Position numbers and translations under genes: made by a program
Notes under the pieces: model-generated
The model's database searches: none
Told to the model about the DNA's origin: nothing
Seen by the model: only the letters and a program-made list of their open reading frames with translations
DNA from: Amycolatopsis sp. EV170708-02-1
Lineage (GTDB): Bacteria > Actinomycetota > Actinomycetes > Mycobacteriales > Pseudonocardiaceae
Reading direction: 5' to 3'
Assembly: GCF_022479115.1 (NCBI RefSeq)
Contig: NZ_CP092497.1
Location: 2,232,001-2,296,000 of the forward strand
DNA length: 64,000 bases
Shown here: in pieces, positions 16,489 to 25,447 of the stretch
Layout: every line of letters starts with the position of its first letter
How positions within the stretch are numbered: the stretch's first letter is position 1

Positions 16489-18123
16489 TTGACCGCCGAC
16501 ATCGTCCTCACCAACGCCACGGTGTACACAGTGGACGGTCATCGTCCCTGGGCGTCGTCACTGGCCGTCAAGGACGGCAAGGTGCTGTCGCTGGAGGACA
16601 TCGAACGCGGCCCGAGCACCGAGGTCGTCGACCTCGGCGGCGCGTTCGTGATGCCCGGCCTGGTCGACGTACACAACCATCACGCCCTGGCCGGGCGCGC
16701 CGCGCTGTTCGAGCTGAACTTCGGCCTCGACGCGGGCCTGGACGACATCCTCGCCGCGGTCCGCTCGCGGGCCGCGGGGCTCGGACCGGACGAGTGGGTG
16801 GTCGGCGGTGCTTGGGCGTCCACGCTGGTCGGCACCCTTTCGCGGGTTTCCGCCCGGCACGCGCTCGACGAGGCCGCCGGCGGGCGTCCGGTCATGCTTT
16901 CGGACGACAGCAGGCACAACCGCTGGGTGAGCAGCCGCGCCTTGGAACTCGCCGGGGTCACCGCCTCGACCCCTGATCCGGCGGGCGGCGAGATCGTCCG
17001 CGATCCCGACACGGGCGAACCCGTCGGCATCCTGCTCGAAGCGGCGGGTGTCGCCGTCGAGCGGGCGCTCAGCGAGACACGGACGCTCACCGCGGAGCAG
17101 CACGCGGCGGCGTCGCGGCACGGGATCGGCACCCTGCATTCGTACGGGGTCACCGCGTTCCAGGACGCCGGGGTCTCCGCGGACATCCTGCGGGCGCTGA
17201 AATCGCTCGACGACGCGGGCGAACTGCACGCGTGGGTCGTCTCGTCGCTGCTGATCAACGACCCGATCTTCGGTTTCGACCCGATCGGGGCACCGTTGCT
17301 GGAGGTCGCCGGGCAGTACCGGAGCGAGCACCACCGGCCGGATTTCGTGAAGATCTTCCTCGACGGGGTCCCGCCGACACGGACCGCCGCCTTCCTGGAG
17401 CCGTACCTGCCGGACGCCGCGCACGGGGCCTGCCACCACGGCGCCACCACCATGCCGGGCGACGAACTCGTGGGCTGGCTGCGCACGGCGGCCGCGGCGG
17501 GGCTGTCGGCCAAGGTGCACTGCACCGGGGACGCGTCGGTGCGCGCGACGCTCGACGCCGTCGAGAAGGTGCGTGCCGAGGGCTTCGCCGACGCGCGGTT
17601 CCAGGTCGCGCACGGCCAGTTCGTGCACCCCGACGATCTCCCGCGCTTCGCCGCGCTGGGTGTCGCCGCGGACATCTCGCCGTTCCTGTGGGTCCCCGGC
17701 GTCATCCCGGCGGCCATCGCCGAGGTGCTGCCGGGCGAGCGGGCAGGCCGGATGCAGCCGAACCGGTCGCTGCTGGACGAGGGCGCGCTGGTGGCGGGCG
17801 GTTCGGACTGGCCGGTCAGCGAATCGCCGAACGCGTGGGAGGGCATCCACGGCCTGGTCACACGCCAGGACCCGACCGGCACGTTCCCCGGCGCGCTGTG
17901 GCCCGAGCAGGCGATCACCCTCGCCGAGGCGATCGAGGTCTTCACCCTGGCCGCCGCCCGCGCGATGGGGCTGGGCGACGTCACCGGCTCGCTGGCCCCC
18001 GGCAAGTCGGCGGATTTCGTCGTACTGGACCGCGATCCGTTCGAAACCGATCCGTCCGCGCTCGTCAAGACAAAGGTGACGCAAACGTGGTTCGCTGGGC
18101 ACCGCGTGTATCAGCGCGCCTGA
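16489..18123 (+). CDS. Amidohydrolase, YtcJ-like (copy 1)
   Basis: A 544-residue metal-dependent hydrolase of the amidohydrolase superfamily (Amidohydro_3). Visible sites: HxH-type PGLVDVHNHH, KIFLDGVPPTRTAAF with the Lys usually carboxylated or metal-bridging, KVHCTGDASVRAT, VAHGQFVHPDDL, and the metal Asp in GGSDWPVSESPN. The family cleaves amides or cyclic imides of many kinds. TTG start at 16489, three bases after the MoaF stop. A second, diverged copy lies at 28793 on the other strand. The substrate may be the amide that yields the amine for the oxidase. Confidence 0.92.
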   Translation: MTADIVLTNATVYTVDGHRPWASSLAVKDGKVLSLEDIERGPSTEVVDLGGAFVMPGLVDVHNHHALAGRAALFELNFGLDAGLDDILAAVRSRAAGLGPDEWVVGGAWASTLVGTLSRVSARHALDEAAGGRPVMLSDDSRHNRWVSSRALELAGVTASTPDPAGGEIVRDPDTGEPVGILLEAAGVAVERALSETRTLTAEQHAAASRHGIGTLHSYGVTAFQDAGVSADILRALKSLDDAGELHAWVVSSLLINDPIFGFDPIGAPLLEVAGQYRSEHHRPDFVKIFLDGVPPTRTAAFLEPYLPDAAHGACHHGATTMPGDELVGWLRTAAAAGLSAKVHCTGDASVRATLDAVEKVRAEGFADARFQVAHGQFVHPDDLPRFAALGVAADISPFLWVPGVIPAAIAEVLPGERAGRMQPNRSLLDEGALVAGGSDWPVSESPNAWEGIHGLVTRQDPTGTFPGALWPEQAITLAEAIEVFTLAAARAMGLGDVTGSLAPGKSADFVVLDRDPFETDPSALVKTKVTQTWFAGHRVYQRA

Positions 18124-18126
18124 TCT

Positions 18127-18140
18127 CCTACACTGGTAGA
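18127..18140. promoter_or_regulatory. Operator site 1 (YCTAC-N4-GTAGA)
   Basis: CCTAC-ACTG-GTAGA, 24 bp before the TetR start. It overlaps another perfect stem, CACTGGT at 18131-18137 with ACCAGTG at 18144-18150. It probably mediates autoregulation by the TetR protein. Confidence 0.7.
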
Positions 18141-18164
18141 AGAACCAGTGCGGGAGGTCTGCCG

Positions 18165-18752
18165 ATGCCGAAGATCATCGACCACGACGAGCGGCGCAGC
18201 CATATCGTCGACGTCACCTGGGATTTGATCACCCAGGGCGGGATCGAGGCCGCCACCATGCGCGAAATCGCGGCGGCCGCCGGCTTCGCCAACGGCGCGC
18301 TCAAGCTGTACTTCCCGAGCAAGGAAGACATCATCCAGGCCACCTACGAGCGCGCGCTCGGCATGATGCGCGAGTACGTGGAGCTGGACGAGCTGCGCGG
18401 GCTGACCGCGCTCCGCGAGCTGTGCGTCTCGTCGATGCCCATCGACGAGGACCGCATCGCCGCGGGGCGCGTCCTGCTCACCTTCTGGCAGCTTTCGCTG
18501 ACCAACCCGAAACTGCAGGACAAGTACCTGGAGCACATCCGCTCCTGGCGGGGCCTGCTGCACCGGTATCTCACCGAGGGCCGGGAGGACGGCGACATCG
18601 TCACCGAGACCCCCGACGAGCAGCTCGTCGACGAGGTCGTGCTGATCAACGCCGGGGCGAACGTGATGAGCCTGGTCGCCGGGGAGTTCTCGACGATCGC
18701 CCTGCAGCGGCAGCACCTGGAGTCCTTCTTCGAGCGCCTAACCCGCCCCTGA
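18165..18752 (+). CDS. TetR-family regulator, candidate master of the catabolic cluster
   Basis: A 195-residue TetR protein. The DNA-binding part is RRSHIVDVTWDLITQGGIEAATMREIAAAAGFANGALKLYFPSKEDII (helix-turn-helix about residues 30-55). The C-terminal domain is helical and carries several Trp and Arg (FWQLSLTNPKL, HIRSWRG), typical of a BetI-like ligand domain. ATG at 18165 follows GGGAGG. The palindrome in front of it recurs before the divergent operons at 20953-21186, 28091-28141 and 30173-30222. This makes it the likely common repressor, released by an unknown pathway intermediate. Confidence 0.92.
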   Translation: MPKIIDHDERRSHIVDVTWDLITQGGIEAATMREIAAAAGFANGALKLYFPSKEDIIQATYERALGMMREYVELDELRGLTALRELCVSSMPIDEDRIAAGRVLLTFWQLSLTNPKLQDKYLEHIRSWRGLLHRYLTEGREDGDIVTETPDEQLVDEVVLINAGANVMSLVAGEFSTIALQRQHLESFFERLTRP

Positions 18753-18760
18753 CCCTACGC

Positions 18761-18792
18761 ACTACCGCATTTCGTCCTCTGAATGCGGTAGT
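18761..18792. repeat. Family C hairpin, inverted copy
   Basis: ACTACCGCATT (18761-18771) pairs perfectly with 18782-18792. The loop contains GTCCTCT, the complement of AGAGGAC in the two other copies at 18806 and 19018. It follows the TetR stop by 8 bases and may act as a terminator. Confidence 0.65.
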
Positions 18793-18805
18793 ACGTAGTG
18801 CGAAC

Positions 18806-18835
18806 GGCCGCGTCCAGAGGACTAAACGCGGTGGC
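18806..18835. repeat. Family C hairpin, direct copy
   Basis: CCGCGT...ACGCGG stem around an AGAGGACTAA loop. The 22 bases from 18813 to 18834 are identical to 19026-19047, a direct repeat 213 bp apart. Confidence 0.65.
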
Positions 18836-18885
18836 CGCGCCCTCACGCGAGTTCCGGCTCGCTTGAGGGGTAAGGCAGTCTGGCG

Positions 18886-18940
18886 TGTCGCGAAAGCCAC
18901 TTTCGCGACGTCTGATGTCCCGAAAGTGGCTTTCGCGACA
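18886..18940. repeat. Family D hairpin (20-bp perfect arms)
   Basis: TGTCGCGAAAGCCACTTTCG at 18886-18905 pairs base for base with 18921-18940, around a 15-base loop holding a small GAC/GTC stem. It lies between the TetR gene and the converging esterase gene, so a bidirectional terminator is likely. The region 18753-19034 contains only hairpins C and D. Confidence 0.7.
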
Positions 18941-19017
18941 TCGGTGGGATGCGGTGCGCGACACCACGTTTGACGTAACCCCTGACCAATCAAGCGAGAT
19001 CGACATCTGGTCATCGC

Positions 19018-19049
19018 TGACCGCATCCAGAGGACTAAACGCGGTGGTC
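19018..19049. repeat. Family C hairpin, overlapping the esterase 3' end
   Basis: Second direct copy of the AGAGGACTAA repeat. Its CTA (19035-19037) is the stop codon of the restored esterase gene on the minus strand, so the repeat also encodes the last residues of that protein (DHRV). Confidence 0.6.
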
Positions 19050-19969
19050 GAAGGTCCGGGTCAGGAAGCTCGCCACGTGCCCGTGCGAGCGCGGCGAAGC
19101 GGGAAGATCCGTGTAAAGACCGTAGAACCCATGGATCTGGCCCGAATACCGCGTCATCTCCACCTGGGTCCCGGCATCGGTCAGGCGCCGCGCGAACTCC
19201 TCCCTTCGTCGCGCAGGACGTCGTACTCGGCCGTGAGCACCAACGCCGGCGGGAGCCGGGTCAGGTCGTCGGAGCGCAGCGGCAGGAGGTACGGATCGTT
19301 CAGATGCGCCGGATCCGGCACGTACTGCTCGAAGAAGAACCGCATCGCCCCGGCGGTCATGCCGAAGCCCTCGGCGAAGTCCACATAGGACCGGAAGCCG
19401 TCGTCCGGGTGACCGTAGACCGGACAGATAAGCACCTGCGCGGCCAACGACGGGCCACCCCGGTCACGGGACATCATCGACACCACCGTCGACAGGTTGC
19501 CGCCCGCGCTTTCCCCGCCGATCGCGATCCGCGCCCCGTCCACCGAGGGACCGGCGCCACCCGCGGCGAGCCATTCGACGACGGCGTAGCAGTCGTCCGG
19601 GGCCGCCGGGTACGGATGTTCGGGTGCGAGCCGGTAGTCGACCGCGACGACGGCGACCCCGGCCGCGTTGCACACCGCCCGCGACGCGACCTCGTTCTCG
19701 TCGATCGAGCCGATCGTCCAGCCACCGCCGTGGATCCAGACGAACGCGGGGACCGGCGCCGCGGCCTCGGGCAGATAGATCCGCACCCGCACGCCGGAAG
19801 GCAGGACGTGGTCGGTCACCGAAGCGACCTCTTCGACCGAATCGGGGCGCCGCCACGAAGCGGCGAAGGCGGCTCTCAGCTCGGGAGCCGTCAGAGGCCC
19901 GGCCGGCGCTTCCGCCGGAGCGCTGCGGGCCAGCAGTTCCTTGACCGCGGGATCGAGGGTCACGGTCAC
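19035..19969 (-). CDS. HSL-type alpha/beta hydrolase (esterase), apparent frameshift
   Basis: Hormone-sensitive-lipase family. Oxyanion motif HGGGW, nucleophile Ser in GGESAGGN, and catalytic Asp in AEYDVLRDEG are in one frame; the His (GQIHGFYG) is in another. A single G appears lost at 19202-19204 (CCC on the plus strand), which would stop the protein at 19181. Restored, it is 311 residues ending at 19035. The GTG start at 19969 overlaps the upstream O-methyltransferase stop, so they form one operon. It probably cleaves an ester of a pathway compound. The break looks like a sequence error. Confidence 0.87.
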
Positions 19970-20952
19970 ACCGCTTCCGCGACGAGCACGCGCGGGCTGC
20001 CCGGCAGCGCGAGCCGGTCGGTGACGCGCCAGCCCGCCGCGCTCAGCCACTCCCGGACCTCCGCCTCCGGATAGACGACCGTCCCGTCGATCACCAGGTA
20101 CTCCCCCGCGTGCAGCGCGTCGATCGGCCGCTGGACGGCGTCGTCGTCGAGGAAGAAGTCGAGCAGCAGCAGCGTCGCTCCCGGCGCGGCGGCGGCGCGG
20201 GCGTTACGGAGAATCCCGGCGTTCTGCCCCGCGTCGAAACGATGGACCACGTGATTGACCATCACCAGGTCGAACTCGCCCTCGGGGCGCGCGGTGGGCG
20301 TCTCCGCCCCGATCACGGTCGCACGGTCGGCGAGCCCCGCTTCGGCCGCCGCCGTGGTGACCGACTCGGTGAAGCCCGGGTCGAAGACGAACGTCGTGTG
20401 CAGTTCTTCGTTGGTCTTCATGGCTTCGACCGCGAACGCGCTCGACAGGCCGCCGAGGTCCAGCGCCTTCCGGTGCGGGCCGAAATCGTACGCGCCGGCC
20501 AGCATCTTGGCGTGCAGGGCGTTATACGTCATGACGCCCGCCATGAACGTGCCCCAGCGCGCGTCGTCCATCTCCAGCTTGCCCGGCTCGCCACTGTCGG
20601 CCGTGTGGCCGAACTGCAGCCAATGCGGGTAGCTGATCGAGTCCAGGAACGTCAGGAACGGCGCCAGATCGAGGTCTCCACCGCCGAGGTACTCCGCGGC
20701 GTCCTCGGCCAGTGCGTAGCGTCCGTCCACACGGGACAGCAGACCGAGTGATGACATGGCGTCACCGAGGATGAGGGTGATCTTCTCCGGTTTGCCGGTC
20801 TTCCCCGCCAGTTCCGCGGCCGTCAGCGGCCCGGCGGCGAGCGCGGTGAACAGGCCGATCCGGCTCGCCGCGAAGAGTTGCTTGGCCGCCATGTACCCCA
20901 CGGCGATGTCCACGATCCGCTCGGGACCGGCAGTCTTGGTCGACCCGCTCAC
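19966..20952 (-). CDS. O-methyltransferase, winged-helix dimerisation type
   Basis: A 328-residue protein of the hydroxyneurosporene/caffeate-type methyltransferase family. The N-terminal 90 residues form the winged-helix dimer domain (AAKQLFAASRIGLFTAL... LTAAELAGKTG). The SAM-binding loop is degenerate, ALDLGGLSSAFA for the usual DxGGGxG. LVMVNHVVHRFDAGQNAGILRNARAAAAPGATLLLLD is the expected later block. GTG start preceded by GGAGGG. It is divergent from the dipeptide importer, with operator sites between. A methyltransferase in a catabolic set is unusual and may act on, or only bind, a phenolic intermediate. Confidence 0.88.
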   Translation of the reverse strand: MSGSTKTAGPERIVDIAVGYMAAKQLFAASRIGLFTALAAGPLTAAELAGKTGKPEKITLILGDAMSSLGLLSRVDGRYALAEDAAEYLGGGDLDLAPFLTFLDSISYPHWLQFGHTADSGEPGKLEMDDARWGTFMAGVMTYNALHAKMLAGAYDFGPHRKALDLGGLSSAFAVEAMKTNEELHTTFVFDPGFTESVTTAAAEAGLADRATVIGAETPTARPEGEFDLVMVNHVVHRFDAGQNAGILRNARAAAAPGATLLLLDFFLDDDAVQRPIDALHAGEYLVIDGTVVYPEAEVREWLSAAGWRVTDRLALPGSPRVLVAEAV

Positions 20953-20984
20953 GGGTGCCCTCCTTAGCTCGTTTCCGCCGAGAG

Positions 20985-20998
20985 TCTACAGGTGTAGA
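20985..20998. promoter_or_regulatory. Operator site 2 (YCTAC-N4-GTAGA)
   Basis: TCTAC-AGGT-GTAGA, extended by one more pair to GTCTAC...GTAGAC; 33 bp upstream of the O-methyltransferase start. The most symmetrical of the six sites. Confidence 0.75.
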
Positions 20999-21058
20999 CA
21001 AAAGAATCCAGTGCAAGTTTTCGCCCACCACCAGGAAAAACCCGCCGGATATCAACTT

Positions 21059-21072
21059 CCTACATTCGTAGA
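21059..21072. promoter_or_regulatory. Operator site 3 (YCTAC-N4-GTAGA)
   Basis: CCTAC-ATTC-GTAGA, in the middle of the divergent region between the O-methyltransferase and the dipeptide importer. Confidence 0.7.
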
Positions 21073-21081
21073 ATATACCCA

Positions 21082-21110
21082 TTGACAGCACACTCCCCCA
21101 GTGTCAACAT
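21082..21110 (+). promoter_or_regulatory. Promoter of the dipeptide-type importer operon
   Basis: TTGACA at 21082-21087, a 17-base spacer, and CAACAT at 21105-21110: a good sigma-70-type promoter about 75 bp before the importer start. Operator site 4 overlaps its -10 region, and TTGACA/TGTCAA forms an inverted repeat across the spacer. Confidence 0.55.
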
Positions 21111-21117
21111 GCGTAGA
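21104..21117. promoter_or_regulatory. Operator site 4 (one mismatch)
   Basis: TCAAC-ATGC-GTAGA, one base off the YCTAC-N4-GTAGA consensus, overlapping the -10 element of the importer promoter. A repressor bound here would block transcription. Confidence 0.6.
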
Positions 21118-21186
21118 ACTACCCCCGCCGGAGGTCCGTTCCCCGGCAGTGCGGTCCGCTCCGGGCGGGCTCGGGAAAGGGGATTC

Positions 21187-22929
21187 ATGACCCTGCTCGA
21201 ATTACGAGAACTCACCGTCGGTGTGATCGCCGACGAAACCGAACGCGAACTGGTCCGCGAACTCTCGTTCGACCTCGACCAAGGCCGGACACTCTGCGTG
21301 GTCGGCGAATCCGGCAGCGGTAAAACGGTGACGGCCTTGTCGATCATCCGGTTACTGGAGTTCGTCGCGCCGGTGTTCACCCGCGGCGAGATCGGCGTCG
21401 ACGGCGTGGATCTCACGCGGCTTTCCGCCGACGAGATGCGCGCGTACCGCGGCCCGCGGATCGGCATGATCTTCCAGGAGGCGCTGGATTCGCTCAACCC
21501 GAGTCAACGGGTCGGCAAGCAGCTCGTCGAGGCTTACCGGAAGCCCGGTTCCCTGCCACGGCAAGCCGCGCGCAAGGGAACGCCGTTGCACCGTGAGGCC
21601 GAGGCGAAGGCCCGCGGCCTGTTGACCGAAGTCGGCCTCACCGACACCGACCGCGTGCTTTCCCTGTACCCGCACCAGATGTCGGGCGGGATGCAGCAGC
21701 GCGTGATGATCGCGCTGGCCCTGATGGCCGACCCGAGCCTGCTGATCGCGGACGAGCCGACCACGGCACTGGACGTGACCACGCAGGCCGAGATCCTCAC
21801 CCTGTTCGACCGCGTCCGCCGCGACCACGGCACGGCGTGCGTCTTCATCACGCACGACATGGGCGTGGCCGCGCAGGTGGCGGACCGGATCGCGGTGATG
21901 TACCGCGGCGAACTGGTCGAGCTCGGGTCCACAGAGGACATCCTGCACACGCCGAAGCATCCTTACACCAAGGCGTTGCTCGACTGCGTCCCGCAGCTCG
22001 GGGTGAGCAGACGCGACGGCTTCCCCACCATCTCCGAAGCACTGCTCGAAGCCGCGATGAACGGCGAATCGGCGGTCGCCACCGAGACCAGGTCCTTGAG
22101 CCGCCCGAAGACCAGGGAAACGAGCGAGGGTACCGCGCTCGTCATCGACTCGGTGTCCAAAGTGTACGGACGACGCGGCCGGTTCTCCCTGAACCGCGAG
22201 CCCGAGGTGCACGCGGTCAAGGACGTCTCGCTGGAGATCGCGCCGGGCGAGTTCTTCGGCCTGGTCGGGGAATCCGGTTCGGGCAAGACCACGCTGGGCC
22301 GTCTGGTGAGCGCGCTCGAAACCCCCACCGAAGGCACCATCGCCTTCGGTGAGCACCGGTGCACGCCATCCGGTCTCGACGGCGACGAGCGCGCGTTCCG
22401 CCGCCGCGCGCAGCTCATCTTCCAGGATCCGCAGAGCTCACTCGATCCCCGGCACACGGCCGCCAGGATCATCGCCGAACCGCTGCGGGAGCTCACCGGT
22501 CTCCGCGGCGCGGAACTCGACCGCCGCGTCACCGAACTGATCGACGAGGTCGGGCTTCCCGCCGACACCGCGAAGAAGCTGCCCTCGCAGCTCTCCGGCG
22601 GACAGCGGCAGCGCGTCTCGATCGCGCGCGCGATCGCGGCCGAGCCCGACCTGATCGTCGCCGACGAGCCCACTTCCGCGCTCGACGTCTCGGTGCAGGG
22701 CCAGGTGATGAACCTGTTGCTGGACCTGCGGCGCACCCGCGCGCTCAGCTTCCTGTTCATCACGCACAACCTCAGCCTCGTGCTGTCGGTCGCCGACCGG
22801 GTCGGCGTGATGTACCGGGGCGAACTGATCGAAATCGGCGGACCGGACGAGATCCGGCTCCACGCCCGGCACGACTACACCCGCCGTCTCCTCGCGGCGA
22901 ATCCCGAAATCGGAGTGCGGAACCCATGA
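21187..22929 (+). CDS. Dipeptide-type ABC importer, double ATPase (DppD-DppF fusion)
   Basis: A 580-residue protein with two complete ATPase domains. First: Walker A GESGSGKT, signature MSGGMQQRV, Walker B LLIADEPTTALD. Second (from about residue 320): GESGSGKTT, LSGGQRQRVSIARA, LIVADEPTSALDV. Each ends with the oligopeptide-specific tail (HPYTKALLDCVPQ; HDYTRRLLAANPE). ATG at 21187 after GAAAGGGG; an in-frame longer version from 21082 would include the promoter. First gene of a four-gene importer operon with 4-bp overlaps. The family imports peptides but also opines, nickel and other polar compounds. Confidence 0.94.
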   Translation: MTLLELRELTVGVIADETERELVRELSFDLDQGRTLCVVGESGSGKTVTALSIIRLLEFVAPVFTRGEIGVDGVDLTRLSADEMRAYRGPRIGMIFQEALDSLNPSQRVGKQLVEAYRKPGSLPRQAARKGTPLHREAEAKARGLLTEVGLTDTDRVLSLYPHQMSGGMQQRVMIALALMADPSLLIADEPTTALDVTTQAEILTLFDRVRRDHGTACVFITHDMGVAAQVADRIAVMYRGELVELGSTEDILHTPKHPYTKALLDCVPQLGVSRRDGFPTISEALLEAAMNGESAVATETRSLSRPKTRETSEGTALVIDSVSKVYGRRGRFSLNREPEVHAVKDVSLEIAPGEFFGLVGESGSGKTTLGRLVSALETPTEGTIAFGEHRCTPSGLDGDERAFRRRAQLIFQDPQSSLDPRHTAARIIAEPLRELTGLRGAELDRRVTELIDEVGLPADTAKKLPSQLSGGQRQRVSIARAIAAEPDLIVADEPTSALDVSVQGQVMNLLLDLRRTRALSFLFITHNLSLVLSVADRVGVMYRGELIEIGGPDEIRLHARHDYTRRLLAANPEIGVRNP

Positions 22930-24506
22930 GACGAACCCTGACCTCGGCCGCCCTCGGCCTGGCGACCGTCCTGCTGATCGGCTCGTGCATGGGAGGGCAG
23001 GCGGGCGGTGGCGCCGCCGACGGTCCCCCGAAACCCGGCGGCAACCTCAATGTGGCCGTGCCCACCGACCCGCAGTCCCTCGACATGGTCGCGAACCCCG
23101 GCCAGGTGACCGCGCATATCGGCAACATGATGTACGAGAAGCTGTTCGAGGTGGACCGGGGTTTCACCGCCCGGCCCATGCTGGTCGAGGACTACACCAC
23201 CAGCCCGGACAGGCTCACCTACACCTTCAAGCTCCGCCAGGGCGTCACCTTCCACGACGGCAACCCGCTGACGTCCGAGGACGTCGTGGCGAGCCTGAAG
23301 CGGTGGCAGCAGGTGCACCGCACCGGTCAGCTGGTCACCCCGGACATCGAGGCGATCACGCCGGCCGATCCGGCGACGGTGACCATCAAGCTCAAGCAGC
23401 CGCGCTACCCGCTGATCAACGAACTCGCCGGCGCCGGCACGGAGATCTACGAAGCGAAGAACCTCGCCGGTGTCGCGCCGACCGGTTTCGGCCAGGAGAA
23501 GGCGATCGGGACCGGGCCGTACAAGCTGAAGAGCTGGGACATCGGCCGTGAACTGGTGCTGGAGCGGTACACCGGCTACAAGTCACGGTCCGAAGAGGAC
23601 TGGGGCGGGCAGGCGGGCGCCAAGCACGCCTACCTCGACACCGTGACCTACAAGGTGGTCTCCGACCAGGACGCGCTGATCAACGGCCTGCAGACCGGGC
23701 AGTGGGACCACATCATGCCCACGAACGACCAGTACGAGCCGCTGCGCAACAACCCGGCCGTGGTCGTGCACAACCTCCCCGGCGGCAACGACAACGTGGT
23801 GATCCCGAACTTCAACCCCGGTTCGAAGTTCGCCGACCCCCGTGCCCGCGAGGCGCTGAACCTGCTGCTGGACAAGCCCGCGATCAACGCGGCCACCGGT
23901 GGCAGCAAGGACCTCACCCTCGAAACCGGCGCCTTCGCCTCGCCGGACAACAAGCAGTTCTATTCCACCGCGGGCGAAGAGGTCTACAAGGCGCACGACC
24001 CGGAGAAGGCCAAGCAGCTGCTGGCCGCGGCCGGGATCACCGCCGGTGCGACGATCCGCATCGTCACCACGAACTCGTACCCGGAGTTCGGCAAGTGGGC
24101 CGTGCTGATCCAGGACAGCCTGTCGAAGATCGGCATCAACACCAAGATCGACACCTTCGACTTCGCCACCATGCTCGGCACGCTGACCAAGGAGCCGGGC
24201 GGCTGGGACATCACCACGCTGTTCTTCGACTCGGCGCTGACCTCGCCCGCGCAGATGCCCGCGCTCACCCTGGGCACGCTGAACGGTTCGACCTCGCCCG
24301 AGCTGGACGGGCTCATGGCGGAGTTCAACGCCTCGACCACCCCTGAGCAGGCGAAGGCGGTGGTGGACAAGCTTCAGGCGTTCACGTGGAAGCAGCTTTC
24401 GGTGATCACGCTGAGCCAGTCCAAGCTGTACGCGGCCTACTCCCCCAAGCTCAAGGGATACGGCGATTTCTACCGCGTCTTCTGGAACACCTGGCTGGCG
24501 TCATGA
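22926..24506 (+). CDS. ABC importer substrate-binding lipoprotein, family 5
   Basis: A 526-residue solute-binding protein of the DppA/OppA family. Lipoprotein signal with lipobox LLIGSC, then PKPGGNLNVAVPTDPQSLDM, the typical family entry strand, and TYTFKLRQGVTFHDGNPLTSEDVVASLKRW, the family signature. ATGA overlap with the ATPase gene. Family 5 proteins bind peptides or other bulky polar ligands. This is the second binding protein of the region; the Liv-type one at 6176 serves the other importer. Confidence 0.94.
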   Translation: MRRTLTSAALGLATVLLIGSCMGGQAGGGAADGPPKPGGNLNVAVPTDPQSLDMVANPGQVTAHIGNMMYEKLFEVDRGFTARPMLVEDYTTSPDRLTYTFKLRQGVTFHDGNPLTSEDVVASLKRWQQVHRTGQLVTPDIEAITPADPATVTIKLKQPRYPLINELAGAGTEIYEAKNLAGVAPTGFGQEKAIGTGPYKLKSWDIGRELVLERYTGYKSRSEEDWGGQAGAKHAYLDTVTYKVVSDQDALINGLQTGQWDHIMPTNDQYEPLRNNPAVVVHNLPGGNDNVVIPNFNPGSKFADPRAREALNLLLDKPAINAATGGSKDLTLETGAFASPDNKQFYSTAGEEVYKAHDPEKAKQLLAAAGITAGATIRIVTTNSYPEFGKWAVLIQDSLSKIGINTKIDTFDFATMLGTLTKEPGGWDITTLFFDSALTSPAQMPALTLGTLNGSTSPELDGLMAEFNASTTPEQAKAVVDKLQAFTWKQLSVITLSQSKLYAAYSPKLKGYGDFYRVFWNTWLAS

Positions 24507-25447
24507 CCGGTCTGCTGCTGCGCAGGCTGCGCGATCTGCTGATCATCCTGGTGATCGTCGGGACGATGATGTTCTTCGTCATCCGGCTGATCCCCGGTGA
24601 CCCGGCGCAGGCCATCCTCGGCCCGACCGCGCGACCGTCCGATGTGGACGCCCTGCGGGAAAGCATGGGACTGAACGGACCCCTGTGGGAGCAATACCTC
24701 AAGTGGGCCGGGAACGTGCTGCGCGGCGACTTCGGCACGTCGATCACCTATCACGCGCCGGTGCTCGGCGTGGTAGCCGACCACATCCTGCCCACGCTGA
24801 CGCTGGCCGTGCTGTCGACGGTGATCAGCTTCTTCCTCTCGGTCGCGATCACCTCGTGGCAGGCGGTGTCACCGCGCAACCCGGTGGCCCGGGCGCTGGA
24901 CCGGCTCTCCGCGCTCGGGATGGCGATGCCGGACTTCTGGATCTCGCTGATGCTCGTGCTGGTGTTCTCGGTGACGCTGCGCTGGTTCCCGTCCAGCGGC
25001 TACGAGAACCTGTTCACCGATCCGGCGACGGCGGTGCCCGCGCTGGTGCTGCCGCTGACCGTGCTGGTCATCGGGCAGACCGCGTTGTTCGTGCTCACCC
25101 TGCGGGAAAGCCTGCTCGGTGAGCTGCCGCTGGCGTATCTGCGCACCGCGCGGGTCAAGGGGCTGTCGGAGCGGCAGGTGATGACCAAGCATGTCCTGCC
25201 GAACGCGCTGATGCCGCTGATCACCCAGCTGGGCAGCAACTTCGCCATGCTGGTCGGCGGGATCGTGATCATCGAGTCCATCTTCGTCGTGCCAGGGCTC
25301 GGCCATCTGCTGATGGGCGCGGTGTCCACCCGCGACTTCCCGCTGATCCAGGGTGTGACGCTGTTCGTCGCGGTGCTGTTCGTGCTGGTCAACCTGCTGG
25401 TGGACCTGTCGTACGCGCTGCTCGACCCGAAGGTGCGTGTCTCGTGA
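24503..25447 (+). CDS. ABC importer permease, DppB type
   Basis: A 314-residue membrane protein. The N-terminal RLRDLLIILVIVGTMMFFVIRLIPGDPAQAILG is the DppB entry helix with the conserved PGDP. Five further helices follow, with the EAA loop near YLRTARVKGLSERQVMTKHVLPNALMPLI. Overlaps the binding-protein stop (ATGA) and the DppC start (GTGA). Forms the channel with DppC. Confidence 0.94.
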   Translation: MTGLLLRRLRDLLIILVIVGTMMFFVIRLIPGDPAQAILGPTARPSDVDALRESMGLNGPLWEQYLKWAGNVLRGDFGTSITYHAPVLGVVADHILPTLTLAVLSTVISFFLSVAITSWQAVSPRNPVARALDRLSALGMAMPDFWISLMLVLVFSVTLRWFPSSGYENLFTDPATAVPALVLPLTVLVIGQTALFVLTLRESLLGELPLAYLRTARVKGLSERQVMTKHVLPNALMPLITQLGSNFAMLVGGIVIIESIFVVPGLGHLLMGAVSTRDFPLIQGVTLFVAVLFVLVNLLVDLSYALLDPKVRVS